Part shown: positions 33,622 through 45,529 of the stretch, piece by piece
Layout: every line of letters starts with the position of its first letter
How positions within the stretch are numbered: position 1 is the stretch's first letter
Source of the DNA: Bactrocera neohumeralis
Taxonomy: Eukaryota > Arthropoda > Insecta > Diptera > Tephritidae
Assembly (NCBI RefSeq): GCF_024586455.1
Contig: NW_026089624.1
Span: forward strand, 14,289,341-14,353,340
Reading direction: 5' to 3'
DNA length: 64,000 nt
Notes under the pieces: generated by a model
What the model was told of the DNA's origin: nothing
What the model saw: only the letters and a program-made list of their open reading frames with translations
The model's database searches: none
Made by a program: the position numbers and the translations under genes

Positions 33622-35662
33622 CTTCTTTACTGGCGTAGACACCGCTTACGCGATTATAGCCGAGTTAACAACAGCGCGCCAGTCGTTTCTTCTTTTCGCT
33701 ACGTGGCGCCAATTGGATATTCCAAGCAAAGCCAGATCTTTCTCCATTTGGCCCTTCCAACGGAGTGGAGGTCATCCTCTTCCTCTGCTTCTCCTGGTGG
33801 GTACTGCGTCGAATACTTTCAGAGCTGGAGTGTTTTCGTCCATTCGGACAACACGGCCTAGCCAGCGTAACCGCTGTCTTTTATTTTGCTGAACTATGAC
33901 GATGTCGTCGTATATCTCGTACAGCTGCGGTATTCGCCGTGGCCAACGCGCAAAGGACCATAAATCTTTCGCAGAACTTTTCTCTCGAAAACTCGCAACG
34001 TCGACTCATCAGTTGTTGTCATCGTCCAGGTCTCTGCACCATATAACAGGACGGGAATTATGAGTGACTTATAGAGTTTGGTTTTTGTTCGTCGAGAGAG
34101 GACTTTGCTTCTCAATTGCCTACTCAGTCCGAAGTAGAACCTGTTGGCAAGAGGCTAGGCTGACATTGGTGGTGGTGTTTACGCTGGTTCCAAGATAGAC
34201 GAAATTATCTACGACTTCAAAGTTATGACTGTCAACAGTGACGTGAGAGCCAAGTCGCGAGTGCGACGACGGTTTGTTTGATGACAGGAGATAATTTGTC
34301 TTGCCCTCGTTCACTGCCAGACCCATTTGCATTGCTTCCTTGTCCAGTCTGGAGAAAGCAGAACTAACGGCGCGGGTGTTGAGGCCGATGATATCAATAT
34401 CATCGGCATACGCCAGCAGCTGTACACTCTTATAAAAGATTGTACCTGCTCGATTAAGTTCTGCAGCTCGAACTATTTTCTCCAACAGCAAGTTGAAGAG
34501 TCGCACGATAGGGAGTCGCCTTGTCTGAAACCTCGTGTGGTATCGAAGGGCTCGGAGAGGTCCTTCCCGATCCTGACGGAGCTATTCGTGTTGCTAAACG
34601 TCAGTTTACACAGCCGTATTAGTTTTACGGAGATACCAAATTTAGACATCGCGGCATAAAGGCAGCTCCTTTTCGTGCTGTCGAAAGCAGCTTTGAAATC
34701 GACGAAGAGGTGGTGTGTGTCGATTTTCCTTTCACGGGTCTTTTCCAAGATTTGGCGTATGGTGAATATCTGGTCGATTGTTGATTTGCTAAGTCTAAAG
34801 CCACACTGATAAGGTCCAATCAGTTTGTTGACGGTGGGCTTTAATCTTTCACACAATACGCTCGATAGAACCTTATATGCGATGTTGAGGAGGCTTATCC
34901 CACGGTAGTTGGCGCAGATTGTGGGGTCTCTCTTTTAGGGATTGGGCATAGCACACGTAAAATCTAATCGTTGGGCATGCTTTCGTCCGACCATATTTTA
35001 CAAAGAAGCTGATGCATGCTCCTTATCAGCTCTTCGCCGCCGTGTTTGAATAGCTCAGCCGGAAATTTATCGGCCCTCACCGCTTTGTTGTTCTTCAGGC
35101 GGGTAATTGCTATTCGAACTTCTTCATGGTCGGGCAATGGAACGTCTGCTCCATCGTCATCGAGTGGGGAATCGGGTTCGCCTTCTCCTGGTGTTGCACG
35201 TTCACTGCCATTCAGCAGGCTGGAGAAGTGTTTCCTCCATAATTTAAGTATGCTCTGGGCATATGCTCCGGTTCCTTCTGTAAGCTGCCGCATTTTTTCG
35301 TAGAACTTTCGAGCAGTACCCCTGTCGGCCAGCTTGTCAAGCTCTTCATATTCCCGCATTTTGGCCTCTGTCTTTTTCTGTCTGCAAATGCGTCTCGTTT
35401 CCCTCTTCAACTCTCGATATCTATCCCATCCCGCACGTGTTGTTGTCGATCGTAACGTTGCGAGCTAGGCAGTCTGTTTTCTCTCCGGTGCGACACGGCA
35501 CTCCTATTCGTAACAGCTCTTCTTTTGCATTTTCCGAAAACCAATGGTTTCGGTTCCAGCAGTACGTAAGGAGTTTGAAATGCCGTCCCACAGTTCCCTT
35601 ATACCGAGTTGTTGACGAGTGCTCTCAGAAAGCAGGAGTGCAAGCCGAGTAGAAAATCGTTC
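33622..35662 (-). mobile_element. RTE retrotransposon in unit A (RTE copy 4)
   Basis: The 3' end faces left ('cttctttactggcgtagaca'). Minus-strand frames contain the C-terminal domain, 'LAYADDIDIIGLNTRA', 'GFRQGDSLSCD', 'FVDFKAAFDSTKRS', 'QCGFRLSKSTIDQIFTIRQI' and, at 34964-35410, 'RLKNNKAVRADKFPAELFK'. It ends in the post-EN linker at 'gaacgattttctactcggc', where the next unit begins. EN is absent and several frameshifts are present. Confidence 0.88.
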
Positions 35663-35742
35663 AACAATCCAGACTATTTATCGAGAAATCCGTTAAAATA
35701 TTTTGCTGAGGTCTGACCTATTGTACTTATAAATTTGTTATA

Positions 35743-36723
35743 TCGGGTGATTTTTTAAGAGCTTGATAACTTTTTTTAAAAAAGAAAACGCATAAAATTT
35801 GCAAAATCTCATCGGTTCTTTATTTGAAACGTTAGATTGGTTCATGACATTTACTTTTTGAAGATAATTTCATTTAAATGTTGACCGCGGCTGCGTCTTA
35901 GGTGGTCCATTCGGAAAGTCCAATTTTGGGCAACTTTTTCGAGCATTTCGGCCGGAATAGCCCGAATTTCTTCGGAAATGTTGTCTTCCAAAGCTGGAAT
36001 AGTTGCTGGCTTATTTCTGTAGACTTTAGACTTGACGTAGCCCCACAAAAAATAGTCTAAAGGCGTTAAATCGCATGATCTTGGTGGCCAACTTACGGGT
36101 CCATTTCTTGAGATGAATTGTTCTCCGAAGTTTTCCCTCAAAATGGCCATAGAATCGCGAGCTGTGTGGCATGTAGCGCCATCTTGTTGAAACCACATGT
36201 CAACCAAGTTCAGTTCTTCCATTTTTGGCAACAAAAAGTTTGTTAGCATCGAACGATAGCGATCGCCATTCACCGTAACGTTGCGTCCAACAGCATCTTT
36301 GAAAAAATACGGTCCAATGATTCCACCAGCGTACAAACCACACCAAACAGTGCATTTTTCGGGATGCATGGGCAGTTGGCCACCAAGATCATGCGATTTA
36401 ACGTCTTTAGACTATTTTTTGTGGGGCTACGTCAAGTCTAAAGTCTACAGAAATAAGCCAGCAACTATTCCAGCTTTGGAAGACAACATTTCCGAAGAAA
36501 TTCGGGCTATTCCGGCCGAAATGCTCGAAAAAGTTGCCCAAAATTGGACTTTCCGAATGGACCACCTAAGACGCAGCCGCGGTCAACATTTAAATGAAAT
36601 TATCTTCAAAAAGTAAATGTCATGAACCAATTTAACGTTTCAAATAAAGAACCGATGAGATTTTGCAAATTTTATGCGTTTTTTTTTTTAAAAAAGTTAT
36701 CAAGCTCTTAAAAAATCACCCGA
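35743..36723. mobile_element. Snap-back DD41D mariner-type element
   Basis: 981 bp with ends TCGGGTGATTTTTTAAGAGC and its complement, flanked by TA. Units A and C have the uninterrupted site. The left 350 bp (35743-36092) and right 350 bp (36374-36723) are near-identical inverted copies of the 3' terminal part of the transposon. A 281-bp spacer holds more upstream transposase sequence in minus orientation. The result is a large palindrome, not a simple TIR element. A transcript across it would fold into a ~350-bp hairpin. Confidence 0.9.
35851..36369 (-). pseudogene. DD41D-type transposase C-terminal half
   Basis: An open 172-codon frame containing 'MWFQQDGATCHTARDS' (second catalytic Asp) and 'PPRSCDLTPLDYFLWGYVKS' (third). 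Forty-one residues lie between the two Asp residues, the spacing that defines DD41D Tc1/mariner relatives. The N-terminal DNA-binding part and first Asp are missing. A second, inverted copy of the last ~80 codons lies at 36374-36616, with one Pro-to-Ser change before the third Asp. Open but incomplete, so no active enzyme. Confidence 0.85.
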
Positions 36724-37769
36724 TATATGGCGAATTATGTGCGCAGAAAAGGATGAAACATTTCGGACGGAGTTTTTAAAACTCTACAATATAAGGGTAT
36801 AGCTATTAAATTGGGAAATTATTATACAATGCAGTGATCGAACTCAAGTGAATTTCAAGGCAGACGATTTATGGTCAAAATCGCTGACAGATGATAGAAC
36901 AAAATCGAATCGACGATACAACAAAATTCCTAGTATACAGATGATTTTAATTATTATTATTTTTTTAACATTAAGATGTTAATAGCCAATGGAAACTAAT
37001 TTGGCAAAACGGACAGATGCTTGTGATAATTTTGTAGAAATCAATTAGTTTTAGAAAAATTATCAACTTAACGTTTGTGAAGCAATTCCAACGTCTTACA
37101 TGAAAATGGCTTAAAATGAGCTATTAAAAATTGAGGATTAAAAGAAAGTGACCTGGTCTGATGAGATCAAAATATGTAAATCGATTTGGATCAGATTGGA
37201 GGCAATGGATGTGGCGCCGGAAAGGAGAACCGTTAAAGTCGAGGCACGTAAGGCAAACACTAAAATTTGGTGTTATTTCGTTGATGCTATGTGATTGTAT
37301 GAATTCGAAATAGGTCTTAAGCCAAAGAGGTCTATTGAAAATTCAACTTATCAAAAAGATAACGATCCCAGGCATACCGCAAGAGTTACGAAAAGTTGGT
37401 TTTACGATACACAAATTAAAATTCTCGATTGGCATACGCTGTCGCCAGACCTCAACCCAATAGAACACTTTTTGAGGAGAATTAAAAAAATTATTGGAAA
37501 GTAACGCTTTTGATCCCTGAAATCTTGACGAAATTTGGCAACAAGTGACAGCGCAATGGAACAAAATCACAAGAGAAGCCTGACAGAAACTAATTATGCA
37601 CGCTTACAAGATTTAGAACATTTCTGCGAGCTAGGGATTTAATTTTATTCTTGTTAATAAAAAATGTTTCCATTTGAGTTTGGTTATGTTTTTAGTCCAC
37701 AAAATAGGTTAAATCATCGCAAACACTCGATCAATTGCTTGTGGAACTGTAAACGGATCTAAATTAATA

Positions 37770-39984
37770 CAGTGAAAGCTCGCTAATCCGAATTAATGAT
37801 TGCACACTCCAATTCGGATTAGCGAAATATTCGGATTAGTGGATAGGCTATATTTATGTATTTTATTTCACATAAGATGACGCCATTGGAAAATAAAACT
37901 CGGGATAGTATTTCAGAACTAATTTTATTTATTATTATATTTTTAAGAAAGAATATTGCTTACACCTTATTTATTATGATGGTTTTTTAACGAAATTTGT
38001 GATGCAAGTTTGTTTCTGTTTCAATACACATGCTTCTAAAGCTTTATTACGCAATTCCTTGAGTACTAATATTTGATCAGTGTCTATGCCTCGTTGCTTT
38101 GCCCAATCTATACTTATATTTAAAGCTTGTACAGCTTCACGATTTTTAACGCCTTAATCATATTAGATTCTGCTTCTTCGTCTTCTGTAACTAATTCTGA
38201 GCTACTACATGCAACCACACTACTGCCAGAGTCATTAATCCAGGCAAGAACTTCATCTTCAGAAATTTCCACGTCAGTATTGCGGCGAAATAAATTTGTG
38301 ATTGCACGAAATTCTTCAATTTCTTCAAAACGAGCCGAAGGGTCACTCTCCGGTAATTCTTGTTGTAAGACTGACAATGGAATGTTATCTTCTGAAGCCC
38401 ATCTCTGGGTATGAATATTTTTCCAACAGGACTTTAGAGTGGAATCCGATACCCTGTTCCAAGATGGCTTAAGCAATTCACAAGCGTCGTACTTACTGAA
38501 TTGTTTCAAAAAAATTTCAGTACTGTCTGATTCAGAATTGACCAATTCACACAAGCGGTATTTTTTGTAATAAAGTTTAGTCAGGCGTATCACATTTTGA
38601 TCCATAGGTTGCATAATGCTTGTACAATTTGGAGGGAGAAACATAGTTCTATATTGTCCACATTCAGATGCCAACGGCTCCTCATGACATGTTGCATTAT
38701 CCAATATCAATAGACCTTTTTTCGGCAAATTATTTTCAGTCTGATAGTTTTTTACCTGTGGTGTAAACGATTTGAAAAACCATTCAGTAAAAATGTATGT
38801 TGTCATCCATGCATTTTTTGATGAGTAATATTCAATCACCCTTTGTTTTTTAAATGACCGAGGGTTTTTTGATTTACCAACCACTGCAATCTGTAGCTTG
38901 TGACTTCCAGTCTTATTAGCACAACATAAGAAGGTGATTCTCTCTTTGCTCATTTTGGTGCCTGGAGCTGATTTTTCTTTAAAATGCACTAAAGTTTTGT
39001 CTGGAAACATTTTCCAAAAAAGTCCAGACTCATCAGCATTATAAATTTTTTGTCCAAACAACTTTCAGCTTCAATTACATTGTAGAGCTCATTTTGAAAA
39101 GCAGGAACAAGATCTGGTCCGCATATTTTTAAGTTTCGCACAGAAAATCGTTTCTTAAACTTTTGAAACCATCCATCGCTAGCTTTAAACGATTCATTGT
39201 TATAGATTTTCTGATAAAGTGATTTTGCCTTTTGTCGTAAAACTCCCGCTGAAATGGTTTGATGTCGTGACCGCTTCTCTTCAAACCAAGCATGTAATTT
39301 TTGCTCAAACTCTTCGTACTCACCCGTTTTGAGTGTCTTGCGCTGCTTCAAAAGGTTTTCAACAGAATTTTCAGCAAATCTTATAAAATAGGTATGTATA
39401 CAATTAACTCATTTTTGTAAGATACTTTAGTACATAATACGGATTCTATACCTCCTAACATTTTCGGAATTTTTTTTTTATGTCACAAATTGTAGAAGTT
39501 CCTACACCATATTTATCTGCTAAAAGTTTTCCATATTGTCCGCGGTCTATCTCTTGCATTATTTTAATCTTATCAGATAGTGATAATGTTTTATGTGCAC
39601 GTCATTTTGCCATATTGTAATTTAAATTGATGTCGTCGCGTGTAATGCTATTCCAGAACTAAAATAATAACAAAATAAATCATTGAACATGCATTCATTT
39701 GTACATACATACATGTGTATGCATATCAAATCATGTCCCGTTAGTTGTAAAATTCCATTTACACTTCGAGAACACGTTGAAACAGGCTTTCTACGTTGTT
39801 TGCACTTATGTACATATGTCAAAACGAATATGTGCACCTACGCTACGAAAAGATGGAAAAATTAAAATTCGGATTAGAGAGCGGCAATCAATGCGGACTA
39901 TAGAGTATGCAACGCGTACTTTATTCAATTCGTATTACTGGATAATTCGGATTACACACCGTTCGGATTAGCGAGCTTTCACTG
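37770..39984 (-). mobile_element. pogo/Tigger-like DNA transposon, nearly intact
   Basis: The ends are CAGTGAAAGCTCGCTAATCC at 37770 and its complement at 39965-39984, flanked by TA on both sides (37768-37769, 39985-39986). Unit C has the plain site 'ttaatatatgttacc'. Within the termini, 'ttcggattagcga' motifs recur several times at each end and may be transposase-binding sites. The element carries a single transposase gene on the minus strand. Length and structure fit a full-length Tigger/jerky-type element. Confidence 0.9.
38120..39613 (-). pseudogene. Tigger/jerky-type DDE transposase, two lesions
   Basis: The ATG at 39613 begins 'MAK', then an in-frame TGA at codon 4, then a Psq-type HTH 'TLSLSDKIKIMQEIDRGQYG' and 'LADKYGVGTSTICDIKKK'. 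A likely 72-bp intron (39451-39380, GTATAG...ATAAG) joins it to 'FAENSVENLLKQRKTLKTGE' and the CENP-B-type HTH 'HAWFEEKRSRHQTISAGVL'. A single frameshift near 39060 precedes the DDE domain: 'YNADESGLFWKMFPD', 'LLILDNATCHEE' and 'MQPMDQNVI' supply the three Asp residues. The final 313 codons are open and end in an acidic tail. Only two small lesions separate it from an intact gene, so it is a young copy. Confidence 0.85.
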
Positions 39985-42384
39985 TATATGTTACCTTATC
40001 GTGGTGCAGGGGCTTAATTGCAAAGCATATACGGCATTTCCCAACCTTCAAGAGTGATGCTGCTTGGCATATCTCATCAGCAAGACCGCGTCCGTTTGCG
40101 CACGAAACAGTTAACGCAACCCCGACCGCCAGGCGAGGTAGCGGCTTTCGACCATCCAGGCAGAAATCTCGCCGCAGGAACCCCCCAGCTCTAACATCCT
40201 GAATGGCAAAAGCACGAGGGCGTCGAGGGGATTGGGGTCTGATCCTATAGCGGCCGTCAACGTGAAAGTTGCCAGGTGAACCTGCATCACGCGGCGGCAG
40301 CCTCGGCTGTCATAGCAAGCAGGTTCACTTCCGATAAACTGGGCATCCTGCTGATCTAAGAGCCATGGGTCTACAGAGAGGGGGCTATTGGCCTCAAAAC
40401 GGATTCGATAATCTGGGATATGTCAAGCGAGAGACCTCGATCTTGGGTCGGTGCAAGCTAGGGACTGTGAAGGTACAGACTTCGTCCTGGCATCAGCCTA
40501 TTTCCCAGGAGAGGCATCCACAGCACACCCAGAGGCTGTGGACAGCTTGGTGAGGTACTGCAGGAGACGCAGACTGCCCCAAATCCTAGGATGTGATGCG
40601 AACGTCTATCACCCGGAATGGGGCAGTGCGGACAGCAAAACACGAAGTGAGTCTCTTTTAGAATACATAATAAGTTGCGACTTAATTAAAGAGAATGTGG
40701 AGTGTGAATCCACCTTCGTCACAATAAGCAGAAGAGATGTGCTTGACATCATCTTGAGCAACTAGCCTATGAACGAATTGGTCTCACAATGGAGGGTGTC
40801 AACCAACTTCCTCCAGACGTTATCTTCGGTTGTCTGCGATAAATCACTCCATCATAGACGCACACCACTTCAGCTGCCCCTAATGGTGACCACCAACAAG
40901 CGCAACTGTGCATGGTGGTCACGAAAACTCTCAGATCTTCGGAAAAAGGTACGGAAGCTGTTTAACAATGCGAAACGTACGGGGGTCTGTGAGAATGTAG
41001 GGGCAAACGTTATGTTAGTGAGAATGTTAGGTCTCCAAAGCAGGCAAGCTTAAGGAGATTCTGTGAAAATGTCACCTTCACACCAGAGGGAGGATAGCTG
41101 CACAAGGCACTGGCCAGAGGCAAGACTGACACAGTACTAGCGATCAAAAGAAGCGACGGGACGTAAAGACCAGCGCAGAAGATAGAGCTACGGCATTTCT
41201 GCGGCCGTACTTCCCGGAAAGAATTTGGGAAGACCAGTGTCTACCCGTAGTCGAACACAAGGCAATTATTTACTGCGAATTCGATCAAGTGGGCAATGGC
41301 TTCGTTCCAGAAATTCAAGTCCCCGGGAGTTGACGTCATCTTTCCAGCACTTTTGCAACAGGGAGAGCAGTATCTACTGCCATACCTTGTTCGGCTGATG
41401 AGGGATAGCCTCGCACTGGCGTACATCCCTGAAATATAGAGGACCACGAAGGTGATGTATAGTACACCCAAAGTAGGAAGGAAGGACTATTCACTGGATA
41501 AATCCTTCAGGCCAATTAGTGTAAAATTGCACTCCTGCATGCTTCTCAGCATGCACACAGAGCAGGCAGATCAACCAATACTGCCCTATACCAGATAACC
41601 TCAGATTTAGAGAATTCGCTGAAGGGAGGGGAAGTGATGCGTTGCGCCTTCCTAGACATCGAAGGTGCTTTTGACAAAACGTTTCACAAGAGCGTAGCCA
41701 AGACACTGGAGAAAAAGAATGTGGCAGCGCCGGTGTGCAGATGGATAGAGGCCGACTGCGCACCAGAATAACTGAAACCACAGTAGGAGATACAAGTATT
41801 CGTCTTGGCACAAGGGGCTGCCCACAGGGAATCCGCTGCCAACGGTACGCGGAGGACATTGTAATTATTGCCAGAGGTAAATTCGAGGACACTCTCTGTG
41901 ACCTACTACAAAGAGGTTTAAGATTTAAATCTGGCAAAAGAGCGGTATAGTGGGGCTGAGTTGAACATTAGCCCCTCTAAGACGACCATCGTCCCGATTA
42001 TGAGACGTAGGTCCCCCTAACCCGCCTCAGGAACCTTACACTTGGCGGCAGAGAGGTAGAGAAGACCAACATGGTCCAATATCTTGATCTCACGCTGGAT
42101 TCCACTTTGCGGTAGAAGCAGCATGTTGACCTGACCTTGGCCAAGGCGACAAAAGCACTAATGGTGTGCAATCAGCTGGCGGGAAAATACTGGGGCTGCA
42201 AACCATTTTTAGGAGGTCGTACACCATGATTGTGCGGGCGATAATCACGTATGGGGCGGTGGCATTGGCCTCAAAAGCTTCACAGACTTCGTTAGGGCTC
42301 CAACTATCAAAGCTGCGACGACTAGCTTGTGTCTGCATGTCGGGTGCAATGCGCACTTGTCCAACGGCAGCTTGCTTCACTTCA
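39985..42384 (+). mobile_element. LOA-type retrotransposon, unit B copy
   Basis: The 5' part has 'VNLHHAAAASAVIASRFTSD', 'LLIQEPWVYREGA', 'LASAYFPGEAST' and 'LPQILGCDANVYHPEWGSAD' (EN blocks). These are followed by 'VLDIILSN', the linker, RT 'FLDIEGAFDKTFHKS', 'GCPQG' joined almost directly to 'RYAEDIVIIARGKFEDT', and the C-terminal 'KLRRLACVCMSGAMRT'. The RT active site reads YAED rather than YADD, and the normal spacer before it is deleted. Several stops. The 3' end is replaced by RTE. Confidence 0.8.
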
Positions 42385-44403
42385 CTTCTTTACTGGCGTA
42401 GACACCGCTTACGCGATTATAGCCGAGTTAACAACAGCGCGCCAGTCGTTTCTTCTTTTCGCTACGTGGCGCCAATTGGATATTCCAAGCAAAGCCAGAT
42501 CTTTCTCCATTTGGCCCTTCCAACGGAGTGGAGGTCATCCTCTTCCTCTGCTTCTCCTGGTGGGTACTGCGTCGAATACTTTCAGAGCTGGAGTGTTTTC
42601 GTCCATTCGGACAACACGGCCTAGCCAGCGTAACCGCTGTCTTTTATTTTGCTGAACTATGACGATGTCGTCGTATATCTCGTACAGCTGCGGTATTCGC
42701 CGTGGCCAACGCGCAAAGGACCATAAATCTTTCGCAGAACTTTTCTCTCGAAAACTCGCAACGTCGACTCATCAGTTGTTGTAATCGTCCAGGTCTCTGC
42801 ACCATATAACAGGACGGGAATTATGAGTGACTTATAGAGTTTGGTTTTTGTTCGTCGAGAGAGGACTTTGCTTCTCGAAGTAGAACCTGTTGGCAAGAGG
42901 CTAGGCTGACATTGGTGGTGGTGTTTACGCTGGTTCCAAGATAGACGAAATTATCTACGACTTCAAAGTTATGACTGTCAACAGTGACGTGAGAGCCAAG
43001 TCGCGAGTGCGACGACGGTTTGTTTGATGTGATAATTTGTCTTGCCCTCGTTCACTGCCAGACCCATTTGCATTGCTTCCTTGTCCAGTCTGGAGAAAGC
43101 AGAACTAACGGCGCGGGTGTTGAGGCCGATGATATCAATATCATCGGCATACGCCAGCAGCTGTACACTCTTATAAAAGATTGTACCTGCTCGATTAAGT
43201 TCTGCAGCTCGAATTACTTTCTCCAGCAGCAGGAAAAAGAAGTCGCACGATAGGAGTCGCCTTGTCTGAAACCTCGTGTGGTATCGAAGGGCTCGGAGAG
43301 GTCCTTCCCGATCCTGACGGAGCTATTCGTGTTGCTAAACGTCAGTTTACACAGCCGTATTAGTTTTACGGAGATACCAAATTTAGACATCGCGGCATAA
43401 AGGCAGCTCCTTTTCGTGCTGTCGAAAGCAGCTTTGAAATCGACGAAGAGGTGGTGTGTGTCGATTTTCCTTTCACGGGTCTTTTCCAAGATTTGGCGTA
43501 TGGTGAATATCTGGTCGATTGTTGATTTGCTAAGTCTAAAGCCACACTGATAAGGTCCAATCAGTTTGTTGACGGTGGGCTTTAATCTTTCACACAATAC
43601 GCTAGATAGAACCTTATATGCGATGTTGAGGAGGCTTATCCCACGGTAGTTGGCGCAGATTGTGGGGTCTCTCTTTTAGGGATTGGGCATAGCACACGTA
43701 AAATCTAATCGTTGGGCATGCTTTCGTCCGACCATATTTTACAAAGAAGCTGATGCATGCTCCTTATCAGCTCTTCGCCGCCGTGTTTGAATAGCTCAGC
43801 CGGAAATTTATCGGCCCTCACCGCTTTGTTGTTCTTCAGGCGGGTAATTGCTATTCGAACTTCTTCATGGTCGGGCAATGGAACGTCTGCTCCATCGTCA
43901 TCGAGTGGGGAATCGGGTTCGCCTTCTCCTGGTGTTGCACGTTCACTGCCTTTCAGCAGGCTGGAGAAGTGTTTCCTCCATAATTTAAGTATGCTCTGGG
44001 CATATGCTCCGGTTCCTTCTGTAAGCTGCCGCATTTTTTCGTAGAACTTTCGAGCAGTACCCCTGTCGGCCAGCTTGTCAAGCTCTTCATATTCCCGCAT
44101 TTTGGCCTCTGTCTTTTTCTGTCTGCAAATGCGTCTCGTTTCCCTCTTCAACTCTCGATATCTATCCCATCCCGCACGTGTTGTTGTCGATCGTAACGTT
44201 GCGAGCTAGGCAGTCTGTTTTCTCTCCGGTGCGACACGGCACTCCTATTCGTAACAGCTCTTCTTTTGCATTTTCCGAAAACCAATGGTTTCGGTTCCAG
44301 CAGTACGTAAGGAGTTTGAAATGCCGTCCCACAGTTCCCTTATACCGAGTTGTTGACGAGTGCTCTCAGAAAGCAGGAGTGCAAGCCGAGTAGAAAATCG
44401 TTC
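42385..44403 (-). mobile_element. RTE retrotransposon in unit B (RTE copy 5)
   Basis: Nearly identical to unit A's RTE, with private small deletions: about 17 bp at 42876 and about 8 bp at 43027. It has the same 5' break at 'gaacgattttctactcggc'. An open frame at 43705-44151 covers the EN-RT linker and RT start. EN is absent. Confidence 0.88.
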
Positions 44404-44451
44404 AACAATCCAGACTATTTATCGAGAAATCCGTTAAAATATTTTGCTGAG

Positions 44452-45480
44452 GTCTGACCTATTGTACTTATAAATTTGTAATATATGGCGAATTATGTGC
44501 GCAGAAAAGGATGAAACATTTCGGACAGAGTTTTTAAAACTCTACAATATAAGGGTATAGCTATTAAATTGGGAAAATTATTATACAATGCAGTGATCAA
44601 ACTCAAGTGAATTTCAAGGCAGACGATTTATGGTCAAAATCGCTGACAGATGATAGAACAAAATCGAATAGACGATACAACAAAATTCCTAGTATACAGA
44701 TGATTTTAATTATTATTTTTTTTTTAACATTAAGATGTTAATAGCCAATGGAAACTAATTTGGCAAAACGGACAGATGCTTGTGATAATTTTGTAGAAAT
44801 CAATTAGTTTTAGAAAAATTATCAACTTAACGTTTGTGAAGCAATTCCAACGTCTTACATGAAAATGGCTTAAAATGAGCTATTAAAAATTGAGGATTAA
44901 AAGAAAGTGACCTGGTCTGATGAGATCAAAATATATAAATCGATTTGGATCAGATTGGAGGCAATGGATGTGGCGCCGGAAAGGAGAAACGTTAAGGTCG
45001 AGGCACGTAAGGCAAACACTAAAATTTGGTGCTATTTCGTTGATGCTATGTGATTATATGAATTTGAAATAGGTCTTAAGCCAAAGAGGTCTATTGAAAA
45101 TTCATCTTATCAACAGGATAACGATCCCAGGCATACCGCAAGAGTTACGAAAAGTTCGTTTTACGATACACAAATTAAAATTCTCGATTGCATACGCTGT
45201 CGCCAGACCTCAACCCAATAGAACACTTTTTGGGGAGAATTAAAAAAATTATTGGAAAGTAACGCTTTTGATCCCTGAAATCTTGACGAAATTTGGCAAC
45301 AAGTGACAGCGCAATGGAACAAAATCACAAGAGAAGCCTGACAGAAACTAATTATGCATGCTTACCAGATTTAGAACATTTCTGCGAGCTAGGGATTTAA
45401 TTTTATTCTTGTTAATAAAAAATGTTTCCATTTGAGTTTGGTTATGTTTTTAGTCCACAAAATAGGTTAAATCATCGCAA
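44452..45480 (+). mobile_element. Tc1-like element in unit C
   Basis: Same element as in unit B without the DD41D insertion. It has extra base changes, including a frameshift at the 'DWHT' block (45189). The target TA for the DD41D insertion is present as 'ttgtaatatatggcg' near 44477. Non-functional. Confidence 0.78.
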
Positions 45481-45529
45481 ACACTCGATCAATTGCTTGT
45501 GGAACTGTATACGGATCTAAATTAATATA

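Larger units (their letters stand above)
31209..35662 (+). repeat. Tandem composite unit A (Tc1 + LOA + inverted RTE)
   Basis: First of three head-to-tail units starting with 'aacaatc.agactatttatc'. Order: Tc1-like sequence, LOA-type retrotransposon, then a minus-strand RTE. Relative to units B and C it lacks about 1.1 kb spanning the Tc1 3' end and the LOA 5' part. The junction is at about 32012 ('caacccaat/tggtctcac'), with a short shared 'aat'. Elsewhere the three units differ by few bases. Confidence 0.88.
35711..37740 (+). mobile_element. Tc1-like element in unit B (interrupted)
   Basis: Most complete Tc1-like copy here. It has 'TWSDEIKICKSIWIR', then an open stretch at 37295-37504 with 'STYQKDNDPRHTARVTKSWF' and 'SPDLNPIEHFLRRIKKIIG'. 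Counting from the Asp of 'KDND' to the Glu of 'NPIEH' leaves 34 residues, the Tc1 DD34E spacing. The C-terminus after 37504 is frameshifted ('WQQVTAQWNKITREA'). The 5' part is split by the DD41D element. Possible imperfect ends are 'cctattgtac' near 35711 and 'aatagg' near 37707. Not active. Confidence 0.78.
35663..44403 (+). repeat. Tandem composite unit B with two extra insertions
   Basis: Same order as unit A but 8741 bp. It keeps the ~1.1 kb missing from A. It also carries two elements absent from A and C: a DD41D snap-back element (35743-36723) in the Tc1 part and a pogo/Tigger element (37770-39984) at the start of LOA. Removing both gives about 5.5 kb, the expected full unit size. Confidence 0.9.

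Noticed and set aside
36281..36616. Separate 111-codon plus-strand gene next to the DD41D transposase
   Set aside because: It is the inverted second copy of the transposase end within the snap-back element, fused to antisense spacer sequence.
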